From NCBI RefSeq assembly GCF_003724155.1, contig NZ_RJJQ01000001.1:62001-126000 (forward strand): a stretch of DNA of 64,000 bases, written 5' to 3'. The stretch comes from Flexivirga caeni (lineage in GTDB: Bacteria > Actinomycetota > Actinomycetes > Actinomycetales > Dermatophilaceae). Positions 1 to 9,356 of the stretch are shown piece by piece; positions within the stretch are counted from its first letter, which is position 1; each line of letters begins with the position of its first letter. The translations under genes and the position numbers were made by a program. The notes beneath the pieces are model-generated. The model saw only the letters and a program-made list of their open reading frames with translations, was not told where the DNA came from and ran no database searches.

Positions 1-338
1 ATGCGCCCTGAGTTGAAGTCGACCTCCTCGAGCATCTGCACCATCGACCCGGAGTGGACGCCACCCCGTGCATAGCGCCCCCACCGGTCGGTGTATGGCT
101 TGTAGTAGTAGAGCCCCCACTGCCGCTCGTCCTCGTAGTAGCGCAATTGGAAGAACTTCCGGTGCGTCCAGCCGCCGTCGCCGCTCCAATGCGGCCGCGA
201 TTCGCAGAGCGTGACGAAGGCGCCACGGATGTGGTACTCGATCCGCACCTCGTGCCGGGCGCCTGGGGGCACCTTCGAGTCGCACCAACGCTGCAGCCGC
301 GCAACGTCGGTCTCCGGGATCTTGCGCCGCCACACCAT
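1..338 (-). CDS. DUF3024-like protein (3' end outside window)
   Basis: Reading the minus strand from an ATG at 338 gives an open frame of 112 codons running off the window edge. It begins MVWRRKIPETDVARLQRWCD and contains a RIEYHIRGAFVTLCESRPHW segment, then many aromatic residues (KFFQLRYY, WGLYYYKPYTDRWGRY). This resembles the small uncharacterised DUF3024 family; the assignment is from memory of the pattern. The start lies 5 bp after the menB stop, so the gene is probably co-transcribed with menB. Function is unknown. Confidence 0.6.
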   Translation of the reverse strand, partial: MVWRRKIPETDVARLQRWCDSKVPPGARHEVRIEYHIRGAFVTLCESRPHWSGDGGWTHRKFFQLRYYEDERQWGLYYYKPYTDRWGRYARGGVHSGSMVQMLEEVDFNSGR

Positions 339-343
339 ACGGC

Positions 344-1288
<945 letters not shown>

Positions 1289-1313
1289 GAGCTTATGACT
1301 ACCGTCGTATGCC

Positions 1314-2309
1314 GTGACGCCTTCCCCGACGCTGGACGAACTGCTCGACACCATGCACGTCGTCAGCATCCCGATGCGCGTGCGTTTCCGCGGTGTGCTG
1401 CATCGCGAAATCGCCGTATTTGCAGGTCCGTCCGGCTGGGGCGAGTTCTCACCCTTCCTGGAGTATGACGCCCCCGAGGCGTCCCGCTGGCTCGCCGCCG
1501 CGATCGACGCAGCCTGGGGTTCGTGGCCGGTCGCTGTCCGCTCGGCCGTGCCGGTGAACGCGACGGTGCCCGCCGTCGCCGCGTCGGAGGTCGCGGCCGT
1601 GCTCGCCCGGTATGACGGCTGCCGGACCGCCAAGGTCAAGGTCGCCGAGCGCGGTCAGTCGCTTCCTGACGACGTGGCGCGCGTTGCAGCGGTACGCGAC
1701 ACGATGGGCTCCGGCGCGTTCGTCCGCGTGGACGCCAACGGCGGATGGTCGGTCGACGATGCGCTGTCGGCGATCGAGGCGCTGGCGCCATACGTCCTGG
1801 AGTATGTCGAGCAACCCTGCGCGACCGTCGATGAACTCGTCGAGCTGCGGAAACGGTTGGCACGAAACGGCATCGGCGTGCGGATCGCGGCGGATGAGTC
1901 GATCCGCAAGGCTGAGGACCCACTGCGCGTGGCCCGGCTCGGCGCCGCGGACGTCGCGGTCGTGAAGGTCGCCCCGCTCGGCGGCGTCTCGTCGGCTCGG
2001 CGCATCGCGACCGAATCCGGTTTGCCCACAGTGGTTTCCAGCGCCATCGACTCGTCGGTCGGCATCGCAGCCGGCGTCGCATTGGCTGCCGCACTGCCTG
2101 AACTTCCCTTTGCCTGCGGGCTCGGCACGCTGGAGTTGATGGCCGGCGACGTGGTCTCCGATTCCCTGGTGCCACAGGCGGGTTCGATCAACGTCAGCCG
2201 ACCCACACCCCAGCCGGCACTCCTGGAGCGGCATCGCGCACCGAGGGAGCGACAGCAGTGGTGGCGCGACCGCGTCACCACGTGCTTCTCGCACCTCGCC
2301 CGGGGCTGA
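1314..2309 (+). CDS. menC: o-succinylbenzoate synthase
   Basis: A member of the enolase superfamily that dehydrates SHCHC to o-succinylbenzoate. The acid/base lysine motif AKVKV, the three metal ligands (VDANGG, EYVEQP, AADES) and the second catalytic lysine (VVKVAPLGG) all occur in the expected order. It is 331 aa if started at GTG 1314; an ATG at 1353 is the alternative. It is divergent from menB, so the two promoters must overlap in the short gap. Together with menE and menA downstream it supplies most of the late menaquinone steps. Confidence 0.93.
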   Translation: MTPSPTLDELLDTMHVVSIPMRVRFRGVLHREIAVFAGPSGWGEFSPFLEYDAPEASRWLAAAIDAAWGSWPVAVRSAVPVNATVPAVAASEVAAVLARYDGCRTAKVKVAERGQSLPDDVARVAAVRDTMGSGAFVRVDANGGWSVDDALSAIEALAPYVLEYVEQPCATVDELVELRKRLARNGIGVRIAADESIRKAEDPLRVARLGAADVAVVKVAPLGGVSSARRIATESGLPTVVSSAIDSSVGIAAGVALAAALPELPFACGLGTLELMAGDVVSDSLVPQAGSINVSRPTPQPALLERHRAPRERQQWWRDRVTTCFSHLARG

Positions 2310-2317
2310 ACTGTCGA

Positions 2318-2917
2318 TCAGGCACCTTCGCCGAGTGCCCACTCCCACCAGCGCTCGATGAATGCCTCGGTGATCGCAACCGGCGACGTGAGATCAGGCA
2401 CTGTCCCCACGGTGCAACTCATCCGCCACGACGTACCCTCGAACGTGAAGTGGATCGTGGGACGTTCGTCGCGCGGAATGGGTTCGCCGGACAGGCCCGA
2501 CTCGTCTGCTGTCCACCTCCAGGGGAACCGCGCGATGATCCACGCCGAGTCGGCCCTGGTGGACTCGGCGACCATCCGTTCCAGCACGTCATGGACCGGC
2601 TCGATCCGCAGCTGCCGCAGACCGCGCCTCGTGGTCGGCTCGTCGACCCGGGCCCGGCCACGGGCGAACAGCCACATCTGTCGGTGGCGCACCTCGAACC
2701 CGCTGGTGATGATCGGCAATGGTGGCTGGTGCAGTCGCAGGAAGAGCCTCAGCTGTGGCGGAGTGCTTTCCTCGGCGGCAATCGACCGCCAGGAGTCCCT
2801 GAGATCGCCATACAGCACTCGGTCCAGCATCGCCTCGTTGAACTCACCGAGGACGTGCGTCCCGGAGGTCAGGATCTCGGCACCTGGCGTCGGCTTCATC
2901 CGCCCCTTGCGTCTCAT
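2318..2917 (-). CDS. Hypothetical protein, 199 aa
   Basis: No family was recognised. The protein has no signal peptide or membrane segment. It is tryptophan- and arginine-rich in the second half (FPWRWT, ERWWEWALGEGA at the C-terminus). The start at 2917 is preceded by GGGAG about 7 bp upstream. It is convergent with menC (8 bp between stops) and divergent from the marR gene, so it shares the gap that contains the palindromic candidate operator. A coding role is supported by length and good GC-rich codon structure only. Confidence 0.6.
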   Translation of the reverse strand: MRRKGRMKPTPGAEILTSGTHVLGEFNEAMLDRVLYGDLRDSWRSIAAEESTPPQLRLFLRLHQPPLPIITSGFEVRHRQMWLFARGRARVDEPTTRRGLRQLRIEPVHDVLERMVAESTRADSAWIIARFPWRWTADESGLSGEPIPRDERPTIHFTFEGTSWRMSCTVGTVPDLTSPVAITEAFIERWWEWALGEGA

Positions 2918-2970
2918 TACCGAACTCCCGTCACGAAGGTAGACCGCTCACCCTCAGTCTTGTATTGGCA

Positions 2971-2993
2971 CTTATATATAAGCACTGTTATAT
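2971..2993. promoter_or_regulatory. Candidate MarR operator
   Basis: An AT-rich island in otherwise GC-rich DNA. It contains the perfect 12-bp palindrome CTTATATATAAG (2971-2982) overlapping the inverted repeat ATATAA-N6-TTATAT (2976-2993), 8 bp before the marR start codon. Placement suggests autoregulation of marR and the downstream exporter, and possibly control of the divergent gene. The identity of the bound protein is inference. Confidence 0.5.
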
Positions 2994-3000
2994 TTACCGA

Positions 3001-3492
3001 ATGCTCGAACCCGACCTGCTCGACAGCAGCTACTACCGCCCGCTTGCCCAGCTGTTGCGCGCCATGGATCAGGAGGTCGAGCGGCTCTACACCTCCCGCG
3101 GCATGACGATCCGCAGCCGGTTCGTCGGCCCGCTGATCACGCTCTCGCGCCGTGGGCCGCTCACCGTCAAGGACCTCGCGATCGCCCAGGAGGTCTCGCA
3201 CTCGGCGATGAGCCAGACGGTCGCGTCCATGACGAAAGCCGGCCTGGTGCGGACGGAGCCCGGCGAGGATGCGCGGTCGCGGGTCGTCATACCCACCGAT
3301 GAGGCGAATGAGCTCATCCCCCTGCTCCGGGCCGAGTGGCGCTCGACGGAGGCGGTCACCCGGGCGCTCGACGGCGAAATCGCGCACCCGATCATGCGCG
3401 CAGTCGAGGCGATCAACGCTGCGTTGGAGAAGAAGTCCTTCCGCGAGCGCCTGGAAGAGGCGCTCGCGGAGAATCTGCGGTCGGAGTCGTGA
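3001..3492 (+). CDS. MarR-family transcriptional regulator
   Basis: A 163-aa winged-helix regulator. The recognition region is clear: GPLTVKDLAIAQEVSHSAMS followed by QTVASMTKAGLVRTEPGEDARSRVV, which is the MarR helix-turn-helix and wing with its conserved D-x-R. The ATG at 3001 is chosen over an upstream TTG at 2965, which would place the operator palindrome inside the gene. The stop overlaps the GTG of the MFS gene (GTGA), so the two are translationally coupled and the MFS pump is the likely target. The ligand is unknown. Confidence 0.88.
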   Translation: MLEPDLLDSSYYRPLAQLLRAMDQEVERLYTSRGMTIRSRFVGPLITLSRRGPLTVKDLAIAQEVSHSAMSQTVASMTKAGLVRTEPGEDARSRVVIPTDEANELIPLLRAEWRSTEAVTRALDGEIAHPIMRAVEAINAALEKKSFRERLEEALAENLRSES

Positions 3493-4724
3493 GGGTCCTC
3501 ACCGACGTCACTCCCCTGCGCACCAGTCGCGAGTTCCGCAACCTGTGGCTCGGTGGCGCCGTCTCGTCCATCGGCAGTCAGTTCAACGGCTTCGCCGCCA
3601 TGTATGCCGTGTGGCATCTCACCGGATCGTCCCTCATGGTCGGGATGCTGGGGCTGGCATCCGGGATCCCTTTGATCGCAATAGCTTTGGCCGGCTCGAT
3701 GTTCATCGACGCGGTGGACCGCGCTGCGCTGGCCCGCCGCGCGACGGTCGGCCAACTCTGGACCGGCCTGCTGATGGCCGGGGCTGCGCTGGAGCGCTGG
3801 GTGGCGGCCCTCATCGTTCTCACCGCGGTGGCCGCCGCCCTCGGCGCGATCGGAGGACCCGCCCGGCGGGCACTGACGCCGACGGTCGTCGGGAAGCACG
3901 AACTGGCCGCGGCATACGGGCTCACCGCGCTGTCCTTCCAAGTCTCGATGCTGATCGGCCCCGGGCTGGCTGCACTCACCGCAACGCTGTGCGGTCTACC
4001 AATGTGCTTCGTGATCGACGCGGCGAGCTTCGTGGCATCCCTGGCCGGGCTACGCGGCCTGCACCGGCCGCCGGAAGATGCGACCACCGATCGGGGCCTG
4101 CGGGCCGCGATCGGTGGATTCCGCTTTGCAGCAAGGACATCCGTGGTCCGCGCAGCACTGCTGTGCGACCTGGCAGCAACCGTGCTCGCCATGCCCTTCG
4201 CGCTCTTCCCAGCGCTCAGCCACGACCGGTTCCACGGCAACGCGCAGACCCTCGCGTGGTTCACCACAGCCGTCGCGGTCGGCGGCGTCGCCTCCTCGGC
4301 GCTGAGCGGCATCATCACCCGCCGGCACCGCCCCGGTGTCGTGATGGTCTGCTGCTCGCTCACCTGGGGTGCCGCGCTCGCCGTGGCCGGGATGTCCCAC
4401 ATCTTGGCAATCACCTTGGCAATGCTCGCGATTGCCGGAGCCGCCGACACCTGGGCGGTCACCAGCCGGACGACACTCGTGCAGTCCGCGACCCCGGATC
4501 GGCTGCGCGGCCGGCTGAGCGCGCTGGAGCAAGTGGTCGGCAGCGGCGGACCCAACCTCGGCAACTTCCGTGCCGGCGCTGTCGGCGACGTCATCGGCGC
4601 AGGCCCTGCCATGTCCCTCGGCGGTCTCGCCTGCATCGCTGTGGTGGCCGGGATCATCGCCAGCAACAAGTCAGTCGCACCTATGCGCTGCACTCCCCTG
4701 ACGAGCCATCACCCGCGGTCATGA
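3489..4724 (+). CDS. MFS exporter, EntS-like
   Basis: A polytopic membrane protein of 411 aa with about 12 hydrophobic helices. It begins with a segment typical of the MFS_3/enterobactin-exporter group (TSREFRNLWLGGAVSSIGSQ) and has cytoplasmic loop arginines (DRAALARRATVGQL) and the later TPDRLRGRLSALEQVVGSGG loop. The GTG at 3489 overlaps the marR stop. The context of a MarR-controlled pump suggests drug or metabolite efflux; the substrate cannot be read from sequence. A palindromic structure follows the stop. Confidence 0.88.
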   Translation: MRVLTDVTPLRTSREFRNLWLGGAVSSIGSQFNGFAAMYAVWHLTGSSLMVGMLGLASGIPLIAIALAGSMFIDAVDRAALARRATVGQLWTGLLMAGAALERWVAALIVLTAVAAALGAIGGPARRALTPTVVGKHELAAAYGLTALSFQVSMLIGPGLAALTATLCGLPMCFVIDAASFVASLAGLRGLHRPPEDATTDRGLRAAIGGFRFAARTSVVRAALLCDLAATVLAMPFALFPALSHDRFHGNAQTLAWFTTAVAVGGVASSALSGIITRRHRPGVVMVCCSLTWGAALAVAGMSHILAITLAMLAIAGAADTWAVTSRTTLVQSATPDRLRGRLSALEQVVGSGGPNLGNFRAGAVGDVIGAGPAMSLGGLACIAVVAGIIASNKSVAPMRCTPLTSHHPRS

Positions 4725-4759
4725 CCAGCATCTCGCAGAACATTGACGGCCCCCAGGAC

Positions 4760-4806
4760 GACTGACGGTGTCTTGCCGCCGTCACTCGTCCCGCAGACCG
4801 TCAGTC
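4760..4806. terminator. Convergent-gene hairpin, likely bidirectional terminator
   Basis: The perfect 10-bp inverted repeat GACTGACGGT (4760-4769) / ACCGTCAGTC (4797-4806) encloses a second short GACGG/CCGTC pairing. It lies between the convergent MFS gene and the inositol-phosphatase-like gene. No clear T-run follows, so a terminator role rests on position and structure. Confidence 0.45.
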
Positions 4807-4831
4807 TCGCGTTTCTCGGCCGACTGAACCT

Positions 4832-5614
4832 TCAGTGCTGCGACCCCGCTGCGTAGGCCGCAACGACCACTTCCGAGACGCCGGGGCTGCCGGCCGGGAA
4901 CAACGGCCGCCGGGTGCTCCTCGGGTCGTATAGCGTGCCATCGTCATACGACGTCACGCCGCCCGCCTCGGCGACGATCAGCGAACCCGGCGCGTGATCC
5001 CACGGCATCGAACCGTTGTACACGATGTAATCACAAGCGTTTTCGGCAAGCTTCGGGTAGTCGATGCCGCAACTGACCCACGTCAGCTCAAGAGTGGGCA
5101 ACGCACCCAGCGACTGCCCGACCAGGTCCCGCCGCGAGGTCCGCCCGCGGGGTGCCGCCGCGTCACGGGGCGTCACGGCAAGCCGGCGATCACCGCACCA
5201 GGCGCCGGCGCCACGCTCGGCGACATACGCCAGCTGGTGCTCCGGCTGCCAGATCCAGCCGCGCACGACCTCGCGGCCGCGCAACTCGGAGACCATCACC
5301 GCATAGTCGGACACGCCATGCACGAAGTTGCGGGTGCCGTCGACCGGATCAATGGTGAACCAGTGATCGGCGTCAACCAGCCCGTCGAGCATCGCCGGGT
5401 GTGCCGACACCGCTTCCTCGCCGATCAGCAACGCGTCCGGGTATGCCGCCGCCAGCCGGCGGGTGATCTCCACCTCCGCCTCACGGTCGGCCACGGTCAC
5501 CAGGTCGCCGGGATTCTTCTCCATCACCTCGCCGTCGGCGAGCGACCGGAAACGGGGCTCGATCACCTCCGCGGAGACTTCTTGCAGCAGGGCCAGGACC
5601 TCGTCAGTCTGCAC
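4832..5614 (-). CDS. Inositol monophosphatase-family phosphatase
   Basis: A 260-aa enzyme with all metal-binding motifs of the family: LIGEEAVS, DPVDGTRNF and the C-terminal PWDHAPGSLIVAEAGG. Members dephosphorylate inositol-1-phosphate, histidinol phosphate (HisN) or PAP; the sequence alone does not decide which. It lies downstream of the SDR gene on the same strand (58-bp gap), probably one unit, and is convergent with the MFS gene. The start at 5614 fits the family N-terminus. Confidence 0.85.
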   Translation of the reverse strand: MQTDEVLALLQEVSAEVIEPRFRSLADGEVMEKNPGDLVTVADREAEVEITRRLAAAYPDALLIGEEAVSAHPAMLDGLVDADHWFTIDPVDGTRNFVHGVSDYAVMVSELRGREVVRGWIWQPEHQLAYVAERGAGAWCGDRRLAVTPRDAAAPRGRTSRRDLVGQSLGALPTLELTWVSCGIDYPKLAENACDYIVYNGSMPWDHAPGSLIVAEAGGVTSYDDGTLYDPRSTRRPLFPAGSPGVSEVVVAAYAAGSQH

Positions 5615-5672
5615 GCCTCAACTATGCCGGGTCGGCGGAAAACACCGGACCACCGGGGTGCGCGGGCGGCCG

Positions 5673-6416
5673 TCACCCGTCTTCGCGGAAGACCTTGTGC
5701 GCGGCGGCTTGAGCGCGAGGGCGGACGACGAGCTGGTCGATGTTGACGTGATCGGGACACGTGGCGGCGAACGCGATGCACGCTGCGACGTCCTCCTGGG
5801 TCAGCGGCTCACGGACCCCGGCATACACCGCGGCGGCCTTGGCCTCGTCGCCGTGGAACCGCACCAGCGCGAACTCGTCGGACGCCACCATCCCTGGGTC
5901 GATCTCGCACACGCGCACCGGCTGATCCCACAGCTCCAGCCGCAGCGCCATCATCAGCGAGTGGACGGCGGCTTTCACGCCGCAATAGCCGGCGCCGCCC
6001 TCGTAGGCGACCATGCCCGCCACCGAGCCGACGGTCACGATCACCCCGTGCCCGGCGACCAGCGCGGGCAGCAGCGCCTGGATCGACGCGGCGACCCCGA
6101 GCACATTGGTGTCGTACATCATGCGCCACTCGGCCAGGTCGGCGGCCGCGACAGGCTCCGACCCGATCGCACCACCCGCGTTCGCGACCAGCACCGCGAC
6201 TTCTCCACCGGCGGCCGCCGCGAGCGCCGCGACGTCCTCCGGCCGGGTCACGTCGCAGGTGACCGCGCGCCCGCCGATCTCGGCAGCGAGCGCCTCGATC
6301 CGCTCAGTCCGGCGCGCCGCGCACACGACCTCGAAACCGGAGTCGGCCAGGGCACGGGCCGTCGCCCGGCCGATGCCGCTGCTCGCCCCGGTCACCACTG
6401 CGATCGGTCGGCTCAT
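5673..6416 (-). CDS. Short-chain dehydrogenase/reductase
   Basis: A classical SDR of 247 aa. It has the Rossmann cofactor motif TGASSGIG, an Arg pair (AARRTER) that suggests NADP preference, NAGG, the catalytic Ser in GSVAGM, and YCGVK. The central and C-terminal parts resemble the YdfG-type 3-hydroxyacid dehydrogenases (EIDPGMV, VRFHGDEAKA), which is tentative. The ATG at 6416 follows AAGGAG with 6-bp spacing. It is divergent from menE. Confidence 0.85.
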   Translation of the reverse strand: MSRPIAVVTGASSGIGRATARALADSGFEVVCAARRTERIEALAAEIGGRAVTCDVTRPEDVAALAAAAGGEVAVLVANAGGAIGSEPVAAADLAEWRMMYDTNVLGVAASIQALLPALVAGHGVIVTVGSVAGMVAYEGGAGYCGVKAAVHSLMMALRLELWDQPVRVCEIDPGMVASDEFALVRFHGDEAKAAAVYAGVREPLTQEDVAACIAFAATCPDHVNIDQLVVRPRAQAAAHKVFREDG

Positions 6417-6500
6417 CGATGTCTCCTTGCGTCGGGTGTCGTGGCGGCATACGCCGTGCCCTCACGATAGAGCCGGTTCCGCCCCGCCTACCCTGGGCGG

Positions 6501-7658
6501 GTGCCCGAGTTGCAGCCCTTTCGTGTGTATGCCGAGGCGCTGTCGGCATACCGGGACGCCTTGGCCGTAGCGCTTGACGGCGGCCCGGCCATTGCCCCGT
6601 ATGCCGAGAGCGCCGCCCCTGAACTGCCCGCCAATGCCGCACTGCCCGACGACCTTGCACTCGTCGTGAGCACGTCCGGCTCCACCGGCACTCCGAAACG
6701 CGCCATGCTCACCCGCGCCGCCCTGATCGCGAGCGCCGACGCGACCCACGAACGACTCGGCGGTCCCGGCCAGTGGCTGCTGCCGATGCCCGCACAGTTC
6801 ATCGGCGGCACGCAGGTGCTGATCCGGTCGCTGCGAGCCGGAACGACGCCAATCACCTTGGAAAGCTTCGGGATCCGGGAGTTCACCGACGCGACCGCCG
6901 AGCTCACGCACCGGCGTCGCTACACCGCGCTCGTGCCGACGCAGCTGCGCCGGCTGCTGGACGCCGGCACCGAGGCACGCGCGGCTGTCACGCACTTCGA
7001 CGGCATCCTGCTCGGCGGCGCCGCGGCCGATCCGGGGCTGCTCGCCGAAGCTGCGGACCTCGGCGCGACAGTCCTGACCACCTACGGCTCGAGCGAAACG
7101 GCGGGCGGGTGCGTCTACAGCGGCGTGCCCCTCTCCGGCACCACGGTCGAGATCGCCGACGACGGCCGGATCACGTTGTGCGGCAGCACCATTGCCTCCG
7201 GCTACCTCGGACGCCCCGAGCTGACCGCGGCCACCTTTGGCCACCGGACGGACGGCACGCGCACGTTCCACACCGACGACGTGGGCGTATGGCGCGACGA
7301 CCGGCTGCACGTGCTCGGCCGCGTCGACGACCTGATCAACACCGGCGGGGTGAAAGTCGCGCCGCGCATCGTGGAAGCTGCCGCGACGGACCATCCGGAC
7401 ATTCTCGAAGCAGTGGCGCTAGGCCTGCCCGACATGGAGTGGGGCCAGGCCGTCGGTCTCGCGGTGCGCGCGCGGAACGACTTACAACTGCACGAGATTC
7501 GCGCCATGTTGCGCGACCGGCTCCCGGCATACGCCCTCCCCCGGCGGCTGCTGCTGCTCGACGAGATCCCCGTCCGCGGCTCCGGGAAGCCGGACCGGGC
7601 CGCGCTCGCGGCATACCCCGGATGGCAGACTTTGGCTGCTCCGTCCCCGGCCGACTGA
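6501..7658 (+). CDS. menE: o-succinylbenzoate-CoA ligase
   Basis: An ANL-superfamily adenylating enzyme that makes OSB-CoA for MenB. Motifs seen are the P-loop-like STSGSTGTPKRAMLT, TTYGSSETAGG, the HTDDVGVW aspartate, the hinge LGRVDDLINTGG and the catalytic lysine in VRGSGKPDR. At 385 aa it is short, as in actinobacterial MenE, lacking about 100 N-terminal residues found in Bacillus MenE. The start is GTG 6501. menA follows after 36 bp on the same strand, so they form an operon. Confidence 0.93.
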   Translation: MPELQPFRVYAEALSAYRDALAVALDGGPAIAPYAESAAPELPANAALPDDLALVVSTSGSTGTPKRAMLTRAALIASADATHERLGGPGQWLLPMPAQFIGGTQVLIRSLRAGTTPITLESFGIREFTDATAELTHRRRYTALVPTQLRRLLDAGTEARAAVTHFDGILLGGAAADPGLLAEAADLGATVLTTYGSSETAGGCVYSGVPLSGTTVEIADDGRITLCGSTIASGYLGRPELTAATFGHRTDGTRTFHTDDVGVWRDDRLHVLGRVDDLINTGGVKVAPRIVEAAATDHPDILEAVALGLPDMEWGQAVGLAVRARNDLQLHEIRAMLRDRLPAYALPRRLLLLDEIPVRGSGKPDRAALAAYPGWQTLAAPSPAD

Positions 7659-7694
7659 CGGCCACCCTCGTCCGAAAGCACCCCGAAACACCCC

Positions 7695-8570
7695 ATGGCA
7701 ACCCTCTCCGAATGGACCGCCGGATCCCGCCCGCGCACCCTGCCCGTCGCCGTCGCCCCGGTCGTAGCCGGCACCGGCGCGGCATACGCCATCGGTGACG
7801 GCAACCCCGCGTACGCACTGCTCGCGCTGCTCGTCTCGCTGCTGCTGCAGGTCGGGGTCAACTTCGCCAACGACTATTCCGACGGCATCCGCGGCACGGA
7901 CGAGGTGCGCGTCGGCCCGGTGCGCCTGGTCGGGCAGGGTCTCGCCGCACCGTCGAGCGTGAAGTTCGCCGCGTTCACCTGTTTCGGCGCCGCTGCGGTA
8001 TGCGGCCTCGCGCTGGTCGCGCTGTGCGGCCACTGGTGGATGCTGATCGCGGGTGCGCTCGCAATCGTCGCCGCCTGGAAGTACACCGGGGGCGAACACC
8101 CTTACGGCTACTTGGGACTCGGCGAAATCTTCGTCTTCGTCTTCTTCGGCCTGGTCGCGACGCTCGGCACCACCTACAGTCAGGCCGGGTCGGTCGACGT
8201 CACCGCCGTCTCCGCCGCAGTCGGCATCGGTGCTATCGCCTGCGCGATCCTGGTGGTCAACAACCTGCGCGACATACCGGGCGACACCGTGTCGGGCAAG
8301 CGCACCCTGGCGGTGCGGATCGGCGACGCGGCGACCCGGAAGCTGTTCGCCAGCATGTTCGCCATTGCGCTGCTCGCGGTCGTCGTCGCCGCCACTCAGC
8401 ACCCGTGGGCGCTGCTCGCCTTGCTCGGCCTGGTGCCGTCGGTGAAGTCGGTGCGCACAGTGACCGGCGGTGCGACCGGCCGTGACCTGATCCCGCCGCT
8501 GGCCGCCACGGGCATGACGATCCTTGCGTATGGCGTGCTCTTCGGCGTCGGACTGTTTCTCAGCCGCTGA
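7695..8570 (+). CDS. menA: 1,4-dihydroxy-2-naphthoate polyprenyltransferase
   Basis: An integral membrane UbiA-superfamily prenyltransferase of 291 aa that attaches the isoprenoid tail to DHNA and releases CO2. The two Asp-rich Mg-diphosphate motifs are present: NDYSDGIRGTD (about residue 59) and NLRDIPGD (about residue 190). About nine hydrophobic helices are visible. It ends the left core block; the next 25 kb are accessory in character. Confidence 0.95.
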   Translation: MATLSEWTAGSRPRTLPVAVAPVVAGTGAAYAIGDGNPAYALLALLVSLLLQVGVNFANDYSDGIRGTDEVRVGPVRLVGQGLAAPSSVKFAAFTCFGAAAVCGLALVALCGHWWMLIAGALAIVAAWKYTGGEHPYGYLGLGEIFVFVFFGLVATLGTTYSQAGSVDVTAVSAAVGIGAIACAILVVNNLRDIPGDTVSGKRTLAVRIGDAATRKLFASMFAIALLAVVVAATQHPWALLALLGLVPSVKSVRTVTGGATGRDLIPPLAATGMTILAYGVLFGVGLFLSR

Positions 8571-8593
8571 TCGCGAAGACCCGAGACAGAACT

Positions 8594-8657
8594 GCCCACT
8601 GTCGCCGGTTGCTGCAGGCTGCGGTGGTGGGACCGCAATCTTCCGACGACAGTGGGC
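8594..8657. repeat. Long-arm inverted repeat downstream of menA
   Basis: GCCCACTGTCG-C-CGG (8594-8608) pairs with CCG-A-CGACAGTGGGC (8643-8657). A nested TGCGGT/ACCGCA hairpin lies in the 34-bp interior, giving a branched structure. It starts about 24 bp after the menA stop and may act as a terminator or be a relic of a palindromic mobile repeat; no T-run follows. Confidence 0.5.
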
Positions 8658-8734
8658 GATTCGGGGGTGCAGGGCAGCGGGAAAGGGGAGGAAAACCGCG
8701 GCAGCGTTTCTCAGATTGATATCCTTAAGGAGAC

Positions 8735-9139
8735 ATGGCTACCAAGAGAAGGCCCCGAGCCGTCATCTACGCCCGAGTCAGCGAAGATCGGGACGGCAGA
8801 AGCCTGTCGATCGACCAGCAGATCGAGGACTGCGAGCGATACGCGAAGCGGAACAAACTGACCGTCGTCGGCAAGGAGATGGATCGGGATCGGTCTGCGT
8901 CGAGCGGCAAGAAGCGTGATGGATTCGAGGCTGCCATCGAGTGTGTTCGTTCGGGTGAAGCTGACGGAATCCTCGCCTGGAGCAGTGATCGTCTGTACCG
9001 AAGACTGATTCACCCCGCCGTCATCGCCCGGCACAGCCGCCGAATCCTGGTACACATCAAAGAAACCGCCGCCGACGCCGACCTCGTGCTCACCGCCTGG
9101 CAACGCCTGAGTACCGCGACACCCACAGCGCCCGGCTGA
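8735..9139 (+). pseudogene. Truncated serine recombinase fused to IS tail
   Basis: The first ~92 residues are the catalytic domain of a large serine recombinase: AVIYARVSEDRDGRSLSIDQQ carries the nucleophilic serine, followed by the conserved DGILAWSSDRLYRR. The remaining domain and the C-terminal DNA-binding parts are missing. From about 9010 the frame continues into unrelated sequence (RRILVHIKETAADADLVLTA) that resembles the C-terminus of an IS1380-type transposase. The start has a strong AAGGAG ribosome site. It is likely non-functional for recombination and marks an old integrated element at the edge of the accessory segment. Confidence 0.7.
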
Positions 9140-9325
9140 CCACCAGCCCACCCGTCCCAACAACCCGCACCACAACCGGCACCGTGGAACCCGCGCCTAC
9201 CGCGAACGACATCGCGGCGGACTGTCACACCCACCAGGCAAAATCGATCCCAGAACCGGCAATCAGGTCCGAAACGACGCCACCCAGCAGCCCCATGAAA
9301 GATCGAGGTTAGCCCCAGGTTAGCC
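9010..9325 (+). mobile_element. 3' remnant of an IS1380-like element
   Basis: The segment encodes only a transposase C-terminus (ARHSRRILVHIKETAADADL and about 15 more residues), followed by ~180 bp without a gene and ending near 9300-9325 with the repeated GGTTAGCCC. The IS1380 assignment is a pattern judgement, not a search result. The left part of the element is lost, with the recombinase gene joined directly to it. Confidence 0.4.
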
Positions 9326-9356
9326 CTGCTGAGTCGAGTGTGATCGCTGCGACGGT

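Noticed and set aside
1289..1639. N-terminal extension of MenB
   Set aside because: The extra 117 residues are antisense to menC and unlike any MenB N-terminus.
2965..3000. Upstream TTG start for the marR gene
   Set aside because: It would add MALIYKHCYIYR, place the AT palindromes inside the gene and has no ribosome site.
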